Source: an uncultured Collinsella sp. | Lineage (GTDB): Bacteria > Actinomycetota > Coriobacteriia > Coriobacteriales > Coriobacteriaceae | Direction of reading: 5' to 3' | Assembly (NCBI GenBank): GCA_959599635.1 | Contig: CAUGJN010000001.1 | Span: 16,830 to 80,829, forward strand | DNA length: 64,000 bases | Shown: positions 55,727-64,000 of the stretch, piece by piece | Numbering within the stretch: position 1 is the first letter of the stretch | How the letters are laid out: each line of letters begins with the position of its first letter | Notes under the pieces: generated by a model | Told to the model about the DNA's origin: nothing | The model's input: only the letters and a program-made list of their open reading frames with translations | Database searches by the model: none | Translations under genes and position numbers: made by a program

Positions 55727-57220
55727 ATGCAGATTTCGCTCATCCTTCCCCAAATCGTTGCGCTCGATGTTGTCTTTGCCCTGGCTGCGTGTCTGCAGAC
55801 GATCCACGTCCCGCTCATCGCATCGCGCCGCTCGTCCTATAACCGTAAGGTGATTTGCGCCTACGAGGCGAGCCTTGTGCTTCACCTGATGATTTCGGCG
55901 CTCATCTTATTCGCGTCGTCTGGCTCGTATCTGGTGGCGCCGCTTGACGTTTGCGCCAGGGCAATGGGCGGAGTGCTGTGGCTCAATGCCGCGATCTTTG
56001 CCTATGGCGTGGTCCTTATGGTGCACTATCGTCGCCCTGTCATGCTGGCCGAGCTGCTGCTTGTTGGCGCCGTGACACCGCCGGTGGTTTTTGCCATGGG
56101 CTCGGTGTGGGCCGTTGTCCTTATCGCAGAGGGAGCGTTCTTCCTGTTCCGTTCCGTCGCGGCGCTCTTGATGGACGTCCGTAACCGCCAGGAGGATATC
56201 ACCGCGTTCTCGACGATCGAAACCATCAACGTGATTCCCGTGGGCATCCTGTATCTGGACCCGAGGGGCCGTCCGTTGCTCATGAACCGCCGCATGCGAA
56301 AAAACCTGGTGGAGCTTCATATGCCCACCGACCTAGGCGATATGAGCGGTACATGGAACGACCTGCGCAAACTCAGTATGCAAATGCCCGAAAGCAGCCA
56401 GAACCGCGTACGTATTAATCTGGACCGCTTTGGTGAGGCGCGCGTTGTGGTCGAGGTTTCTCCCGCCGAGATTCGCTTGTTTGTGCACGATGACGTTATG
56501 GTTTCGGGCCGTTCGTTCGAGCGCATTATCGGCCTGGATGTGACAGAGTATGCGCACGCGCATGACCGTCTGGCGCAGGCCAACCACCTGCTTGAGCTTG
56601 CGGGCCAAGAGCTCCAGGCCCAGATCGAAGAAGTCAAAAAAGTTGCCGACAATGCGGCCTATCTGCGCATGCGCGCCCGCGTTCACGATGTGATCGGCCA
56701 GCGCCTATCAATCCTCCATCGCTATCTGGAGGAGGGGCGCTTGGACGACGAGTCGCTCGAGCAGGTCGATCCGTTGCTGCGCTCAATCGCCGCCGATCTG
56801 CGTCATGGCGGTGCCAGTGAGCCTTCGGAGCAGCTGGGCGATATCGTCCACGCCTTTGGCCTGGTGAGCGTGCAGATCGATGTAGAGGGCGAGCTGCCAA
56901 GCGACGCGCGTGTCGCCGCAGCCTTTCTGCAGATTATCCGCGAAGCCTCGACCAATGCCACCAAGCATGCACAGGCCCATCAGGTCCATGTGCGCCTGTG
57001 GCAGGAGACGTCGGAAGACGGCGCTGTTGCGCGGATGACCGTTTCTAACGACGGCGCGCCTGCACCCGTATCGTATCGCGAGGGAACGGGTATCCCTGGT
57101 ATGAGGCATGTCGCGCAGAATCTGGGCGGCAGCCTGGAAGTCCATCCCGCCCCGCCCTTCACGCTTGCGGTATCCATTCCGCTAAACTCCAGCGCCACGG
57201 TTCAAAGGAGAAGCTCATGA
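55727..57220 (+). CDS. Sensor histidine kinase, DesK-like
   Basis: The 497-residue protein has about seven TM helices (5-155), a PAS-like region (160-270), a coiled coil (275-310), and a kinase core. The probable phospho-acceptor is H320 in RARVHDVIGQRLS, and the HATPase N-box lies near ASTNATKHAQAHQV, with GTGIPGMRHVAQ as G-box. The ATG at 55727 is chosen over a GTG at 55721 that overlaps the upstream stop. It overlaps the response regulator start by 4 bases (ATGA). A second sensor gene upstream implies a three-component arrangement. Confidence 0.85.
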   Translation: MQISLILPQIVALDVVFALAACLQTIHVPLIASRRSSYNRKVICAYEASLVLHLMISALILFASSGSYLVAPLDVCARAMGGVLWLNAAIFAYGVVLMVHYRRPVMLAELLLVGAVTPPVVFAMGSVWAVVLIAEGAFFLFRSVAALLMDVRNRQEDITAFSTIETINVIPVGILYLDPRGRPLLMNRRMRKNLVELHMPTDLGDMSGTWNDLRKLSMQMPESSQNRVRINLDRFGEARVVVEVSPAEIRLFVHDDVMVSGRSFERIIGLDVTEYAHAHDRLAQANHLLELAGQELQAQIEEVKKVADNAAYLRMRARVHDVIGQRLSILHRYLEEGRLDDESLEQVDPLLRSIAADLRHGGASEPSEQLGDIVHAFGLVSVQIDVEGELPSDARVAAAFLQIIREASTNATKHAQAHQVHVRLWQETSEDGAVARMTVSNDGAPAPVSYREGTGIPGMRHVAQNLGGSLEVHPAPPFTLAVSIPLNSSATVQRRSS

Positions 57221-57837
57221 TCCGCGTGTTAATCGTCGAAGACCAGGCTATCTTGCGTGAGAGCCTGGCGCGTTCCGTGGGCGACCAGCCCGACATGACC
57301 GTTGTCGCCGCGATCGCCGACGCCTCGGATGCCTTGGACGTTGTGCTCAAGGAGCGTCCGGACATGATACTGATGGATGTGTGCACCGAGCACGATTCCA
57401 ACGGCATCGTGGCGGCGGCGCGTATTAAAGAGGCGCTGCCCGAGTGTCGCGTCATCATCATGACGGGCATGCCCGAGATCACCTTTGTCGATCAGGCGCG
57501 CGAGGCCGGCGTCGATAGCTTTGTGTACAAGAACGTCGGCATCGACGAGCTGTTTGCTGTGATGCGCTCCACGCTGGCGGGTTACTGCACATTTCCCAAG
57601 CCACCCGAGAGCATTTTCTCGGGCACGGCGGCACTCGACGATGTCGAGCTGTCGATTTTGCGTCTTGCCTGCGAGGGCAAGAGCCGTCGCGAGATTGCGG
57701 GCGAGCTTTTTATGAGCGAGGGCACCATCAAGCGCCGCATCTCGGAGATCCTGAGCAAGACCGGCTACGACAATATCATGCGTCTGGCCGTGCGCGCGGT
57801 GACCGAGGGCAGCATCGTTCCCAACATGGAGCGCTAA
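57217..57837 (+). CDS. LuxR-type response regulator
   Basis: The 206-residue regulator has an N-terminal receiver (VEDQ acidic pair, phospho-acceptor D54 in MILMDVC, K near 106 in VYKNVG) and a C-terminal LuxR HTH (about 142-200, LRLACEGKSRREIAGELFMSEGTIKRRISEIL). The start overlaps the kinase stop by 4 bases. The target genes are not evident. It could regulate its own three-gene operon. Confidence 0.92.
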   Translation: MIRVLIVEDQAILRESLARSVGDQPDMTVVAAIADASDALDVVLKERPDMILMDVCTEHDSNGIVAAARIKEALPECRVIIMTGMPEITFVDQAREAGVDSFVYKNVGIDELFAVMRSTLAGYCTFPKPPESIFSGTAALDDVELSILRLACEGKSRREIAGELFMSEGTIKRRISEILSKTGYDNIMRLAVRAVTEGSIVPNMER

Positions 57838-57863
57838 CGCTCGTTACGCATCGGCATAAAAGC

Positions 57864-57898
57864 GACGGGGCTGCAGGATCAACTCCTGCGGCCCCGTC
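57864..57898. terminator. Bidirectional terminator between convergent operons
   Basis: A 15-bp stem with one mismatch (57864-57878 with 57884-57898) closes a 5-base loop between the plus-strand regulator and the minus-strand lipoprotein gene. Confidence 0.7.
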
Positions 57899-57946
57899 TG
57901 GTGTGCGCGGATGTGTCCGCCAATCCGCGGCTGTCGTGGTCTACCG

Positions 57947-58789
57947 CTACGCGATGGTTGCGCTGTAGGAGGCGACGTCCTCGTAGGAATCGGTCAGGTA
58001 GGCGTCGATGCCGATGGTCGTGTTGACTAGGCTGTCGAAGCTGTCAAGCGTGCCCTTCGAGAAGGTGAACTCTTCGGTGGCGTTGGTGCCGGGCATTAGG
58101 TGGGCAGAGAACCAGGCTTCCTTCATGGTGCCGTTGACGTTTGTCTTGCCGGTGGGAGCGTAGAAGGTCAGGTCCTTGTCGCTCTTGTTGGTGATGTTGA
58201 CGACAAAGCCGATGTCGCCCCAGTCGTCCTGGAACTTCTCGGTGATGGTGATGGTGCACAGGTCATCATCGGCGACGGTGACGGCGGGGGAGATTTCGAC
58301 GCTCTGGACATCGCCGTCTTCGACGGCCTCATCGATCTCTTCTTCCTTCTCGGCCGCCTCGCGATCCTTCTTCACCGTGCCGGACAGGTCCTTGTCGGAC
58401 TTGCTAAAGACAAGATTGCCGTCATCCTCTTCGAGGATGAGTTTGCCGTCCTTGAGCTTCATGTCATGCGACTCGTCTTCGGCGGTGATGGTTACGGTGG
58501 TGGCGTCCTTTGCCTCCCATTTCAGGTCGACGACTTCAAGGAACAGGTCGAGGGCGCCTGTACCGTCCTCATCGAGAATCAGGACGCAGTGGACACCCCA
58601 ATCCTCGAGCATCTTCATGTACTCATCGGTCAGTTCTTCGCCCTCCAGGGTTCCACCCGAGAGTTCCCAGCTGCCGACGAAGTTGGCCTTGGGGTCTTTG
58701 CCGCCGCCGCTGCAGCCCGTCAGGGCAAAGGCGAGCGCAAGGACGCATGTCAGGAATGCGAGCGCGGACTTTTTGAACGTTGTCTTCAT
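57947..58789 (-). CDS. Lipoprotein with two beta-type domains
   Basis: Starting at 58789 (MKTTFKKSAL), the protein is 280 residues long with a lipoprotein signal ending in LTGC (Cys at about 27). The first domain (about 35-135) is a small beta-rich fold of the kind found in coriobacterial lipoproteins. An acidic linker (about 140-160) leads to a second immunoglobulin-like domain (about 170-280) with NITNKSDKDLTFYAP. A frame to 58852 extends upstream but lacks a reason to be used. It is the last gene of the zinc-ribbon/SPFH operon, 78 bases behind the SPFH gene. Function is unknown. Confidence 0.8.
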   Translation of the reverse strand: MKTTFKKSALAFLTCVLALAFALTGCSGGGKDPKANFVGSWELSGGTLEGEELTDEYMKMLEDWGVHCVLILDEDGTGALDLFLEVVDLKWEAKDATTVTITAEDESHDMKLKDGKLILEEDDGNLVFSKSDKDLSGTVKKDREAAEKEEEIDEAVEDGDVQSVEISPAVTVADDDLCTITITEKFQDDWGDIGFVVNITNKSDKDLTFYAPTGKTNVNGTMKEAWFSAHLMPGTNATEEFTFSKGTLDSFDSLVNTTIGIDAYLTDSYEDVASYSATIA

Positions 58790-58867
58790 GGTGTCCTCCT
58801 TTATCGAACGAAACCCATAGAAGGCAGCGGGGGTGGCGGATCCCCCGCTCATTACCAGATAGAGGGG

Positions 58868-60109
58868 TTAGGGCCTAGGCGTTCCGCAGTTGCTGCAGAA
58901 TTTGCCGCCGTTTTCGCTACCGCAGTTGGGGCAGAACCACTTGGCCGGTGCCGGGGCGGGTGCGGGACTGCCGCACTCGGAGCAGAACTTGCCGGTGTTG
59001 GTGGCACCGCAGCTGCAGGTCCACGTGCCGGCCGCAGGTGCGGCGGCAGGAGCCGGGGCGGGAGCGGGTGCCGGAGCCGGCTGCGGGGCGGCCTGCTGCT
59101 GTGCCTGGCCGGCGGCGAACAGCTGGCTGGCGTTCATGCCGCCCATGCCACCTGCCATGCCCATGCCCATAAAGCCTGCCATCGCGCCGTTGGGGTTAGC
59201 GGCTGCCGCGCGCATCGCGTCGCTCTGGGCGCTGGCAATGTTGGCTGCCGCCATGGTGGGATCGCGCATGACTGCGGCCTTCTGCAGGTCCTTGATCATC
59301 TGCTCGTCTTCTTGCGAGGCGGCGATGGAGTTGACGCCAAAGCTCACGATCTCGACACCACGCAGGTCGCGCCAGTCGGCAGAGAGGACCTCGTTGAGCG
59401 CGCGGGCGAGCTCGGTGGTGTGACCGGGGATGGCGCTGTAGCGAATGCCCATCTCCGAGATCTTGGCAAAGGCGGGCTGCAGGGCGGTGAGCAGCTCGGA
59501 CTTAAGCTGGCTGTCGATCTTGTCGCGCGTGTAGCTATCGGTCACGTTGCCGCACACGTTGGTGTAGAACAGCAGCGGGTTGGTGATGCGGTACGAGTAC
59601 TCGCCGTTGCAGCGCACGGAGATGTCAACGTCCAGGCCAATGTTGTTATCGACCACGCGGAAGGGCACGGGTGAGGCGGTGCCGTACTTGTTGCCGATGA
59701 TCTCCTTGGTGTTGATGAAGTAGACGCGCTGGTCCTTGCCCGCGTCGCCGCCAAAGGTAAAGCGGCTGCCGATATTGGCGAAGGTCTCCTTGATGGAATC
59801 GCCCAGGTTGCCGCTAAAGACGCTCGGCTCGCTGCCGGTATCGAAGACGAACTCACCAGGCTCCAGCGCGACTTCGATGATCTTGCCGTTTTGCACCACG
59901 AGCATGCCCTGGCCGTCGTTGACGGCGATGACCGAGCCGTTGGAGATGACGTTGTCCTCGCCGCGCGTGTTGGAGCTGCGGCCACCGGTGCGCTTGCTGC
60001 CCTTGCAGGCCAAGACGTCAGCAGGCATCGATTCGCAGTAGATAAATTCCTTCCACTGGTCGGCCATGACGCCGCCGGCAGCTCCCAATCCAGCTTTCAA
60101 GAGTCCCAT
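58868..60109 (-). CDS. SPFH-domain protein with C-terminal zinc ribbons (YdjI-like)
   Basis: The 413-residue protein has an SPFH/virion-core-like domain (about 20-300). A Gly/Met-rich stretch (about 300-330) and a Pro/Ala linker follow. It ends in two zinc ribbons (CSCGATNTGKFCSECG and CPNCGSENGGKFCSNCG). No TM helix is seen, so membrane association must come from partners. Its Bacillus relative YdjI works with YdjG in recruiting PspA at the membrane. Here it lies between genes for a YdjG-like membrane protein and a lipoprotein. Confidence 0.87.
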   Translation of the reverse strand: MGLLKAGLGAAGGVMADQWKEFIYCESMPADVLACKGSKRTGGRSSNTRGEDNVISNGSVIAVNDGQGMLVVQNGKIIEVALEPGEFVFDTGSEPSVFSGNLGDSIKETFANIGSRFTFGGDAGKDQRVYFINTKEIIGNKYGTASPVPFRVVDNNIGLDVDISVRCNGEYSYRITNPLLFYTNVCGNVTDSYTRDKIDSQLKSELLTALQPAFAKISEMGIRYSAIPGHTTELARALNEVLSADWRDLRGVEIVSFGVNSIAASQEDEQMIKDLQKAAVMRDPTMAAANIASAQSDAMRAAAANPNGAMAGFMGMGMAGGMGGMNASQLFAAGQAQQQAAPQPAPAPAPAPAPAAAPAAGTWTCSCGATNTGKFCSECGSPAPAPAPAKWFCPNCGSENGGKFCSNCGTPRP

Positions 60110-60157
60110 GGTGATCTTCCTTTCTCGTCAAAGGCCGGGTGGTATTGGTCGGATTGC

Positions 60158-61480
60158 TTAGTCGTCCTTGTCGTCTTTCATGACAACGGTGGTCTCGGTG
60201 TGGTTGAAGGTGTCGTGCTTCTCGGTCAGGTCGAGCTCGCCGCAGTACTCGTCGGCGTGGGTGGCCTCGTTGGCCGTCTTGAGCTGGCCTACCAGTAGCA
60301 CGTCTCCGATAATCACGATGATCAGCGGCGCGACGATGTTGATGAGGATGCCCTCGATATCAAAGGCGAGGTAATCCGGATCGAAGGCGTTCTCGCCCAT
60401 AAAGAGAATTTGGGAGAGGATAAATCCGATCACAAAGAACAGCACCGAGGCAATGGCGAGCTTGGGCTTGGAGCAGGGGAGCTCGCCGACCAAGCGGCCG
60501 GTCTGGCCGTTCATGGCAAACAGGTAGCTCTTGCCGTTCCACGAGGTGGAGAGCATCCAGACGGGGAACAGGGCGTAGTCGCTGTCTTCCCAGGTGTAGT
60601 CGAGCTGCTTGCTTTCGACCGTGGCATCGTCATATTCGTCGACGACGGTCTCGCGCAGGGCCGAGATCGTGCTCTCCTCCATACGGCGCTCGGCGCGCGC
60701 CTTGCAGGTCTCGCAGTCCTCGTCGTAACGGTTGGCGATGTAGCCGGGCATATATGCGACCGAGAACGGACGCAGCGCGTCGTAGTCAAACGGCTCGATG
60801 GCGTCCATGTGGCCGTCGGGCATCTTGGACGATCCGTCGACGGGCACGCGCTTAAACGAGATGGTTCCCTTGCGGTAGGCATCGTAGTGGTCGGTGGTCG
60901 TGACGGTGCGGTCGGATTCCTCGGTCACGGTCTCGTTGGTCGCGTCAAAGTACACTTCGCCGTCAACGCGGGCGCCGTAGAGCCAAAACGGCACGTAGAC
61001 ACCTTGGACCTCGTCGATGTGGTTGCCGGTGACAAAGCTCTTGGGCAGCAAGATCTTGCCCTTGTAGTGTTCCTTGAGTGCGGCTGTGACGTCGTCGCGC
61101 CCGAGCTTAAATGGAATCACCAGGTCGGGCGAGAAGTCGCCCGAAAGCTGACCGGGCGCCACGGCGGAGTTGCCGCAGTACGGGCAGGTGGTGACGGCGA
61201 CGGTGCCGTCGGACACGAGCTCGGCGCCGCACGACGAGCAGATGTAGCCGGCGTTTTGGGCGAGCTCCTGCACGGCATCGTCGACAGCAGGTTTGGGAGC
61301 TGCGGCTGCGGCATCGGCTTTGGCATCTGCCTTGTCCTGGCGCTCGCGATAGAGGGCCTCGACTTCTTCGACTTCAAAGCGTGAGTCACAGTAGTCGCAG
61401 ACGAGCTTTTGCTCGGCACTGGCAAAGTGAAGGGGGCCGCCACACGCGGGGCACTGATAGTTGACGCTCTCGAAGGCCAT
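60158..61480 (-). CDS. Zinc-ribbon membrane protein, YdjG-like
   Basis: The 440-residue protein has a first zinc ribbon (CPACGG...CDYC, 10-31) and a charged coiled coil (40-75). A second ribbon (CSSCG...CPYCG, about 81-103), a long soluble beta-rich domain (110-340), two TM helices (about 345-395) and an acidic tail follow. This is the plan of Bacillus YdjG-type proteins. It probably forms the membrane anchor for the SPFH protein encoded 48 bases downstream. Confidence 0.8.
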   Translation of the reverse strand: MAFESVNYQCPACGGPLHFASAEQKLVCDYCDSRFEVEEVEALYRERQDKADAKADAAAAAPKPAVDDAVQELAQNAGYICSSCGAELVSDGTVAVTTCPYCGNSAVAPGQLSGDFSPDLVIPFKLGRDDVTAALKEHYKGKILLPKSFVTGNHIDEVQGVYVPFWLYGARVDGEVYFDATNETVTEESDRTVTTTDHYDAYRKGTISFKRVPVDGSSKMPDGHMDAIEPFDYDALRPFSVAYMPGYIANRYDEDCETCKARAERRMEESTISALRETVVDEYDDATVESKQLDYTWEDSDYALFPVWMLSTSWNGKSYLFAMNGQTGRLVGELPCSKPKLAIASVLFFVIGFILSQILFMGENAFDPDYLAFDIEGILINIVAPLIIVIIGDVLLVGQLKTANEATHADEYCGELDLTEKHDTFNHTETTVVMKDDKDD

Positions 61481-61504
61481 GATCAGTCCTTTCCGTGCCG
61501 GAGG

Positions 61505-62242
61505 CTATGCGCCGATGGCGCCGCCGCAGTATTCGCAGCGCCCACTGGCATCGGGAATGGTGGTGGCTCCGCAGAAGGGGCAGGTCACCGCGGTCTTGGG
61601 GGCCTTGGCGGCCACGACGCTGTCGCGCGTCTCCTGGCGCAGCTGCACCAGCGCGTCGCGGACCTCGGTTGCCTGGCGCTTGGCCTCGCGGTATTCGATG
61701 GAGCCGCGCTGATCGATGGTGGAGTCGTTTACGCGCAGGTTGATCTCGGTAAAGTACGGCGTGTTGACGTGAATGGTCAGATTAAAGTCGTAATCCAGGT
61801 CGTAGCGCGGCGGGTTGTAGCTCTCGCGCTCGCCGTCCTTGGTCTCGCGATAGATTTCGGTGCGATGCTCGTCGATATCCATATCGCAGCCGAGTACCTG
61901 CGAGAACTCGATGATGTCGGGATTGGCGTCGCGCCAGCGGCTCTGCGAGGTGATGATCAGCAGGCCCGTGTCCTCGTCGAGCATGATGTTGGTACGCCCG
62001 GCAGAAAGCGTGCGCGTGGGGTTGAACGACGCCAGGCGCTCGGCATTGGCCTCGCGGTAGGCGAGCTGCTCGCGGATATCGTCCGCGGTGCTGGAGCGAT
62101 AGCCGTGAAAGTAGGGGGAGAGCTTGCCGGCGCACTCTTTGCACAGGTAGCCTTCATTGATTTTTGTCTTACCTAGAAGTCCCAGCTCGGTACCGCAAAT
62201 CGCGCACTCTTTCTTCTCGAACATCTTGTCAAAGAAGCCCAT
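61505..62242 (-). CDS. DUF4428 zinc-finger protein
   Basis: The 245-residue protein starts with a DUF4428 treble-clef-like finger (CAICG...CKEC, 17-41). A PH-like middle domain (about 75-190), a coiled region and a C-terminal zinc ribbon (CPFCG...CEYCGG, about 221-241) follow. GGAGGCAGCC precedes the ATG. As the first gene of the operon (24 bases before the YdjG-like gene), it may be a regulatory partner. No enzyme motif is visible. Confidence 0.82.
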   Translation of the reverse strand: MGFFDKMFEKKECAICGTELGLLGKTKINEGYLCKECAGKLSPYFHGYRSSTADDIREQLAYREANAERLASFNPTRTLSAGRTNIMLDEDTGLLIITSQSRWRDANPDIIEFSQVLGCDMDIDEHRTEIYRETKDGERESYNPPRYDLDYDFNLTIHVNTPYFTEINLRVNDSTIDQRGSIEYREAKRQATEVRDALVQLRQETRDSVVAAKAPKTAVTCPFCGATTIPDASGRCEYCGGAIGA

Positions 62243-62363
62243 GGCTGCCTCCCATCAACTGGTAGCGTGTGTCACTTTTGATGATGGGGGAGTGCGCAGT
62301 CTTTCACGATACCCAGACGGCTCAAGGAGTCTCCACAACTGGGACACATGGCCCATTTTTCCT

Positions 62364-62423
62364 ACTCATTGGGGACGTACTTAAATGAGTGAAACTACTC
62401 ATCTAAGTACGTCCCCAATGAGT
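62364..62423. repeat. GGGGAC-family palindrome
   Basis: Arms 62364-62389 and 62398-62423 are inverted with one mismatch. Compared with 24059-24118, GGGGACAGACTT becomes GGGGACGTACTT, and the opposite arm changes to match. Confidence 0.85.
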
Positions 62424-62432
62424 GCTCGCAGA

Positions 62433-62500
62433 ACGAGAGTGGATAATCTCCCATTTTTGGCCTGCTTGTGGGCTCAAAGTGAGAGATTATCCACTCTCGT
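62433..62500. repeat. Long-armed palindrome, GAGTGGATAATCTC type
   Basis: Perfect 18-bp arms (62433-62450 with 62483-62500) enclose a 32-base loop. In the 62243-62590 gap it follows the previous palindrome. No gene is seen there. Confidence 0.82.
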
Positions 62501-62590
62501 CATTTGGACGTCCAAAAATCCCCGCTCGTTTGGCGCCTGGGGACACTCTTTGTCGAATGCAGCGGCTGCCGAATGTGGGCGCTGTCCTTG

Positions 62591-64000
62591 CTATGCCACG
62601 GTCAGGGCGACCTGGGCGTAGCGGGTGCAGGGGCGCTCGGCGCGCGTCTGCACGGTGAGGGTGAGCACAAGGCGGTCGCCGGGTCGTGCGTCGGCGGGCA
62701 CGATGAAAGCGGTGTCTACCGTGCATTCTTGCCACATCGACAGATCCTGGACGCCTGCATAGCTCGACGGGTCTACGGCGACATCCCAATGCGCATCGAA
62801 GCCTCTGCCGTCGGGGTCGACGATGGTTGCTGCAAGGTCGATGCGCTTGCCGGCTGCGGCGCTGCAGTCGGCCGTGACCTCGACAACATGTGCCGGATGC
62901 GAGCAGGCTGCCGGCGCATGGGCGCACCATTGCGCGCGGGCGGCAAAGTCTTCCTGATAGGCACGCAGATAGGGATTGAGATTGTCGTCTGCGGGCGTGC
63001 CGAGGGCGGCAAAACCGGTGGGCGCGTTCGCATCGGGGTGTCCATCAAGAAACATGCGGCCGAGCAGCGTATCGAAGTCGCGGTCGTCGATACCGCGCAG
63101 GCCAAACGGCAGCAGCGGAATATAGGTCATGCTGTCGCCTTCGGCCATAAAATCGCCGCGCTCAAACTGCATTGCGGTCATGCCTCCCAGACCCCAATCC
63201 AGACGGGCATGCTTGCCAAACTGAAAGCGCTCGGGCTCGTTTTCGTAGACCTTGCCATCGCCATAGAGCATGTAGCGCGCCATGAGGGGGCCGTTGCCCT
63301 GCGTGAGATTCTGCTCAGGCCAAGGAGCCTTGAACAGCGGCAGCGTATCCGGCTGAGCCGTCTTGGCGTCGACATAGCCGCCATACATATAGGGCACACG
63401 CCAAAAGACGAGCTCGGGAAAGAGCTCGCGCCCATGGTCGAGCCATGAGTTGTCTTGCCCCACGCCATCGGCAACGCCCATCACGCGCACCTTCTGATAG
63501 ACCCGCTGCTGCACAGTGGGCCACTCGGGTGTGGCGCGATAACGCTCGGCAATACTCATGAGGGCACGAACGATAGTATTCATACCACCCCAGCTGAGTA
63601 GCCACAGCGTGCGGGGGTCGTCGTCCATGATGGCATCGGCGATGACGCGCGAACCGGGCGTCTCCTCAGTCACATCACCCTCAAAAGCAACATTTCCCAC
63701 AAACGTACGCTCAATCATCTGTGCGGGCGTGGGGAAGGACGGCTCGCCGGCGGCAACGGCATTGGCCTGCAGCTGCGGCCAAGCCCGGGCGTATTCGTTG
63801 CTCCAAAGACTTTCGATCCAATGCTCGGGAAAAGGCCGATACTCGCGAAGTTCGCCGGCCAGCGGATCGGGCTCATGAGGCACAACAGCCCACTCATAGG
63901 AGCGCACACCCTTGGTCCGCCAATGCGAATTCACCTCGCCGAGCGTATGAACTCCATCCCCAAGAAAGTGATACTGCGAAGCCGTATACACCACAGCCTG
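62591..64000 (-). CDS. DUF1593 nucleoside-hydrolase-like glycan-related protein, N-terminus cut by window
   Basis: The frame is open to the right edge of the window. The visible 467 residues begin inside a nucleoside-hydrolase-like domain, where TASQYHFLGDG corresponds to the conserved SSQYHW segment of DUF1593. RVIADAIMDDDPRTLWLLSWGGMNTIVRAL follows the family pattern. A C-terminal beta-sandwich domain (about the last 90 residues) matches the second DUF1593 domain. Members are cellulose-binding-like proteins of unknown enzymatic role. The apparent Met at 63994 is internal, not the start. Confidence 0.8.
   Translation of the reverse strand, partial: QAVVYTASQYHFLGDGVHTLGEVNSHWRTKGVRSYEWAVVPHEPDPLAGELREYRPFPEHWIESLWSNEYARAWPQLQANAVAAGEPSFPTPAQMIERTFVGNVAFEGDVTEETPGSRVIADAIMDDDPRTLWLLSWGGMNTIVRALMSIAERYRATPEWPTVQQRVYQKVRVMGVADGVGQDNSWLDHGRELFPELVFWRVPYMYGGYVDAKTAQPDTLPLFKAPWPEQNLTQGNGPLMARYMLYGDGKVYENEPERFQFGKHARLDWGLGGMTAMQFERGDFMAEGDSMTYIPLLPFGLRGIDDRDFDTLLGRMFLDGHPDANAPTGFAALGTPADDNLNPYLRAYQEDFAARAQWCAHAPAACSHPAHVVEVTADCSAAAGKRIDLAATIVDPDGRGFDAHWDVAVDPSSYAGVQDLSMWQECTVDTAFIVPADARPGDRLVLTLTVQTRAERPCTRYAQVALTVA

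Noticed and set aside
62591..63994. Met at 63994 as the true start of the right-edge gene
   Set aside because: The sequence begins inside the conserved DUF1593 domain and the frame stays open to the window edge, so the start lies beyond it.

Overview
The window is about 63% GC with tightly packed genes. It looks like an anaerobic, gut-type Coriobacteriia chromosome, most like Collinsella. This is inferred from gene content: a group 4 [NiFe] hydrogenase, PucR- and LuxR-type regulators, an NRMT-type Nramp transporter of the kind known from Eggerthella lenta, and an LPxTG adhesin with a VWA domain. No rRNA, tRNA or CRISPR array was found.

Layout. 1-4.3 kb: the end of a probable flavoprotein gene, a PucR-type regulator, and a large FMN/FAD/4Fe-4S old-yellow-enzyme reductase. 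4.7-11.1 kb: an orphan helix-turn-helix gene, then a five-gene Ech-like energy-converting hydrogenase operon in which the EchA and EchB membrane subunits are fused. 11.5-18.1 kb: one 2179-residue, sortase-anchored, VWA plus isopeptide-repeat surface protein, bracketed by long palindromic elements. 18.7-27.6 kb: a two-component system divergent from an ABC-2 exporter, then a MacB/FtsX-type exporter. 27.8-36.1 kb: a DUF362 ferredoxin, a membrane-anchored hydrolase, a hemolysin III-type membrane protein, a CNNM/HlyC protein, a lone cyanophycin-synthetase N-domain protein, YtxH and PRC-barrel proteins, and a polysaccharide-deacetylase-like protein that has lost its metal ligands.

36.1-39.5 kb is a likely magnesium locus. 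A structured leader precedes a PRC/MgtE-N/CBS sensor with a non-MgtE membrane domain, followed by an NRMT-type transporter. 39.6-41.9 kb encodes an OatA-like acyltransferase. 42.0-50.3 kb is a pentose/nucleoside catabolic region: ribokinase, nucleoside hydrolase, LacI regulator, fucose-isomerase-like protein, split transketolase and FGGY kinase. Free ribose and ketoses would be phosphorylated and fed to transketolase. 50.5-53.6 kb: luxS, a DUF4867 gene and a GH1 6-phospho-beta-glucosidase. 53.8-57.8 kb: a degenerate sensor, a histidine kinase and a response regulator. 57.9-62.2 kb (minus strand): a four-gene zinc-ribbon/SPFH/lipoprotein operon resembling Bacillus ydjGI. The right edge holds a partial DUF1593 gene.

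Intergenic DNA is unusually rich in palindromes. There are 80-bp tandem units with inverted TCTGTAACA/TGTTACAGA arms at two loci, many hairpins with a fixed GGGGAC core but varying arms, long palindromes flanking the adhesin gene, and a 92-bp stepped palindrome. No transposase that could move them was recognised in the window.
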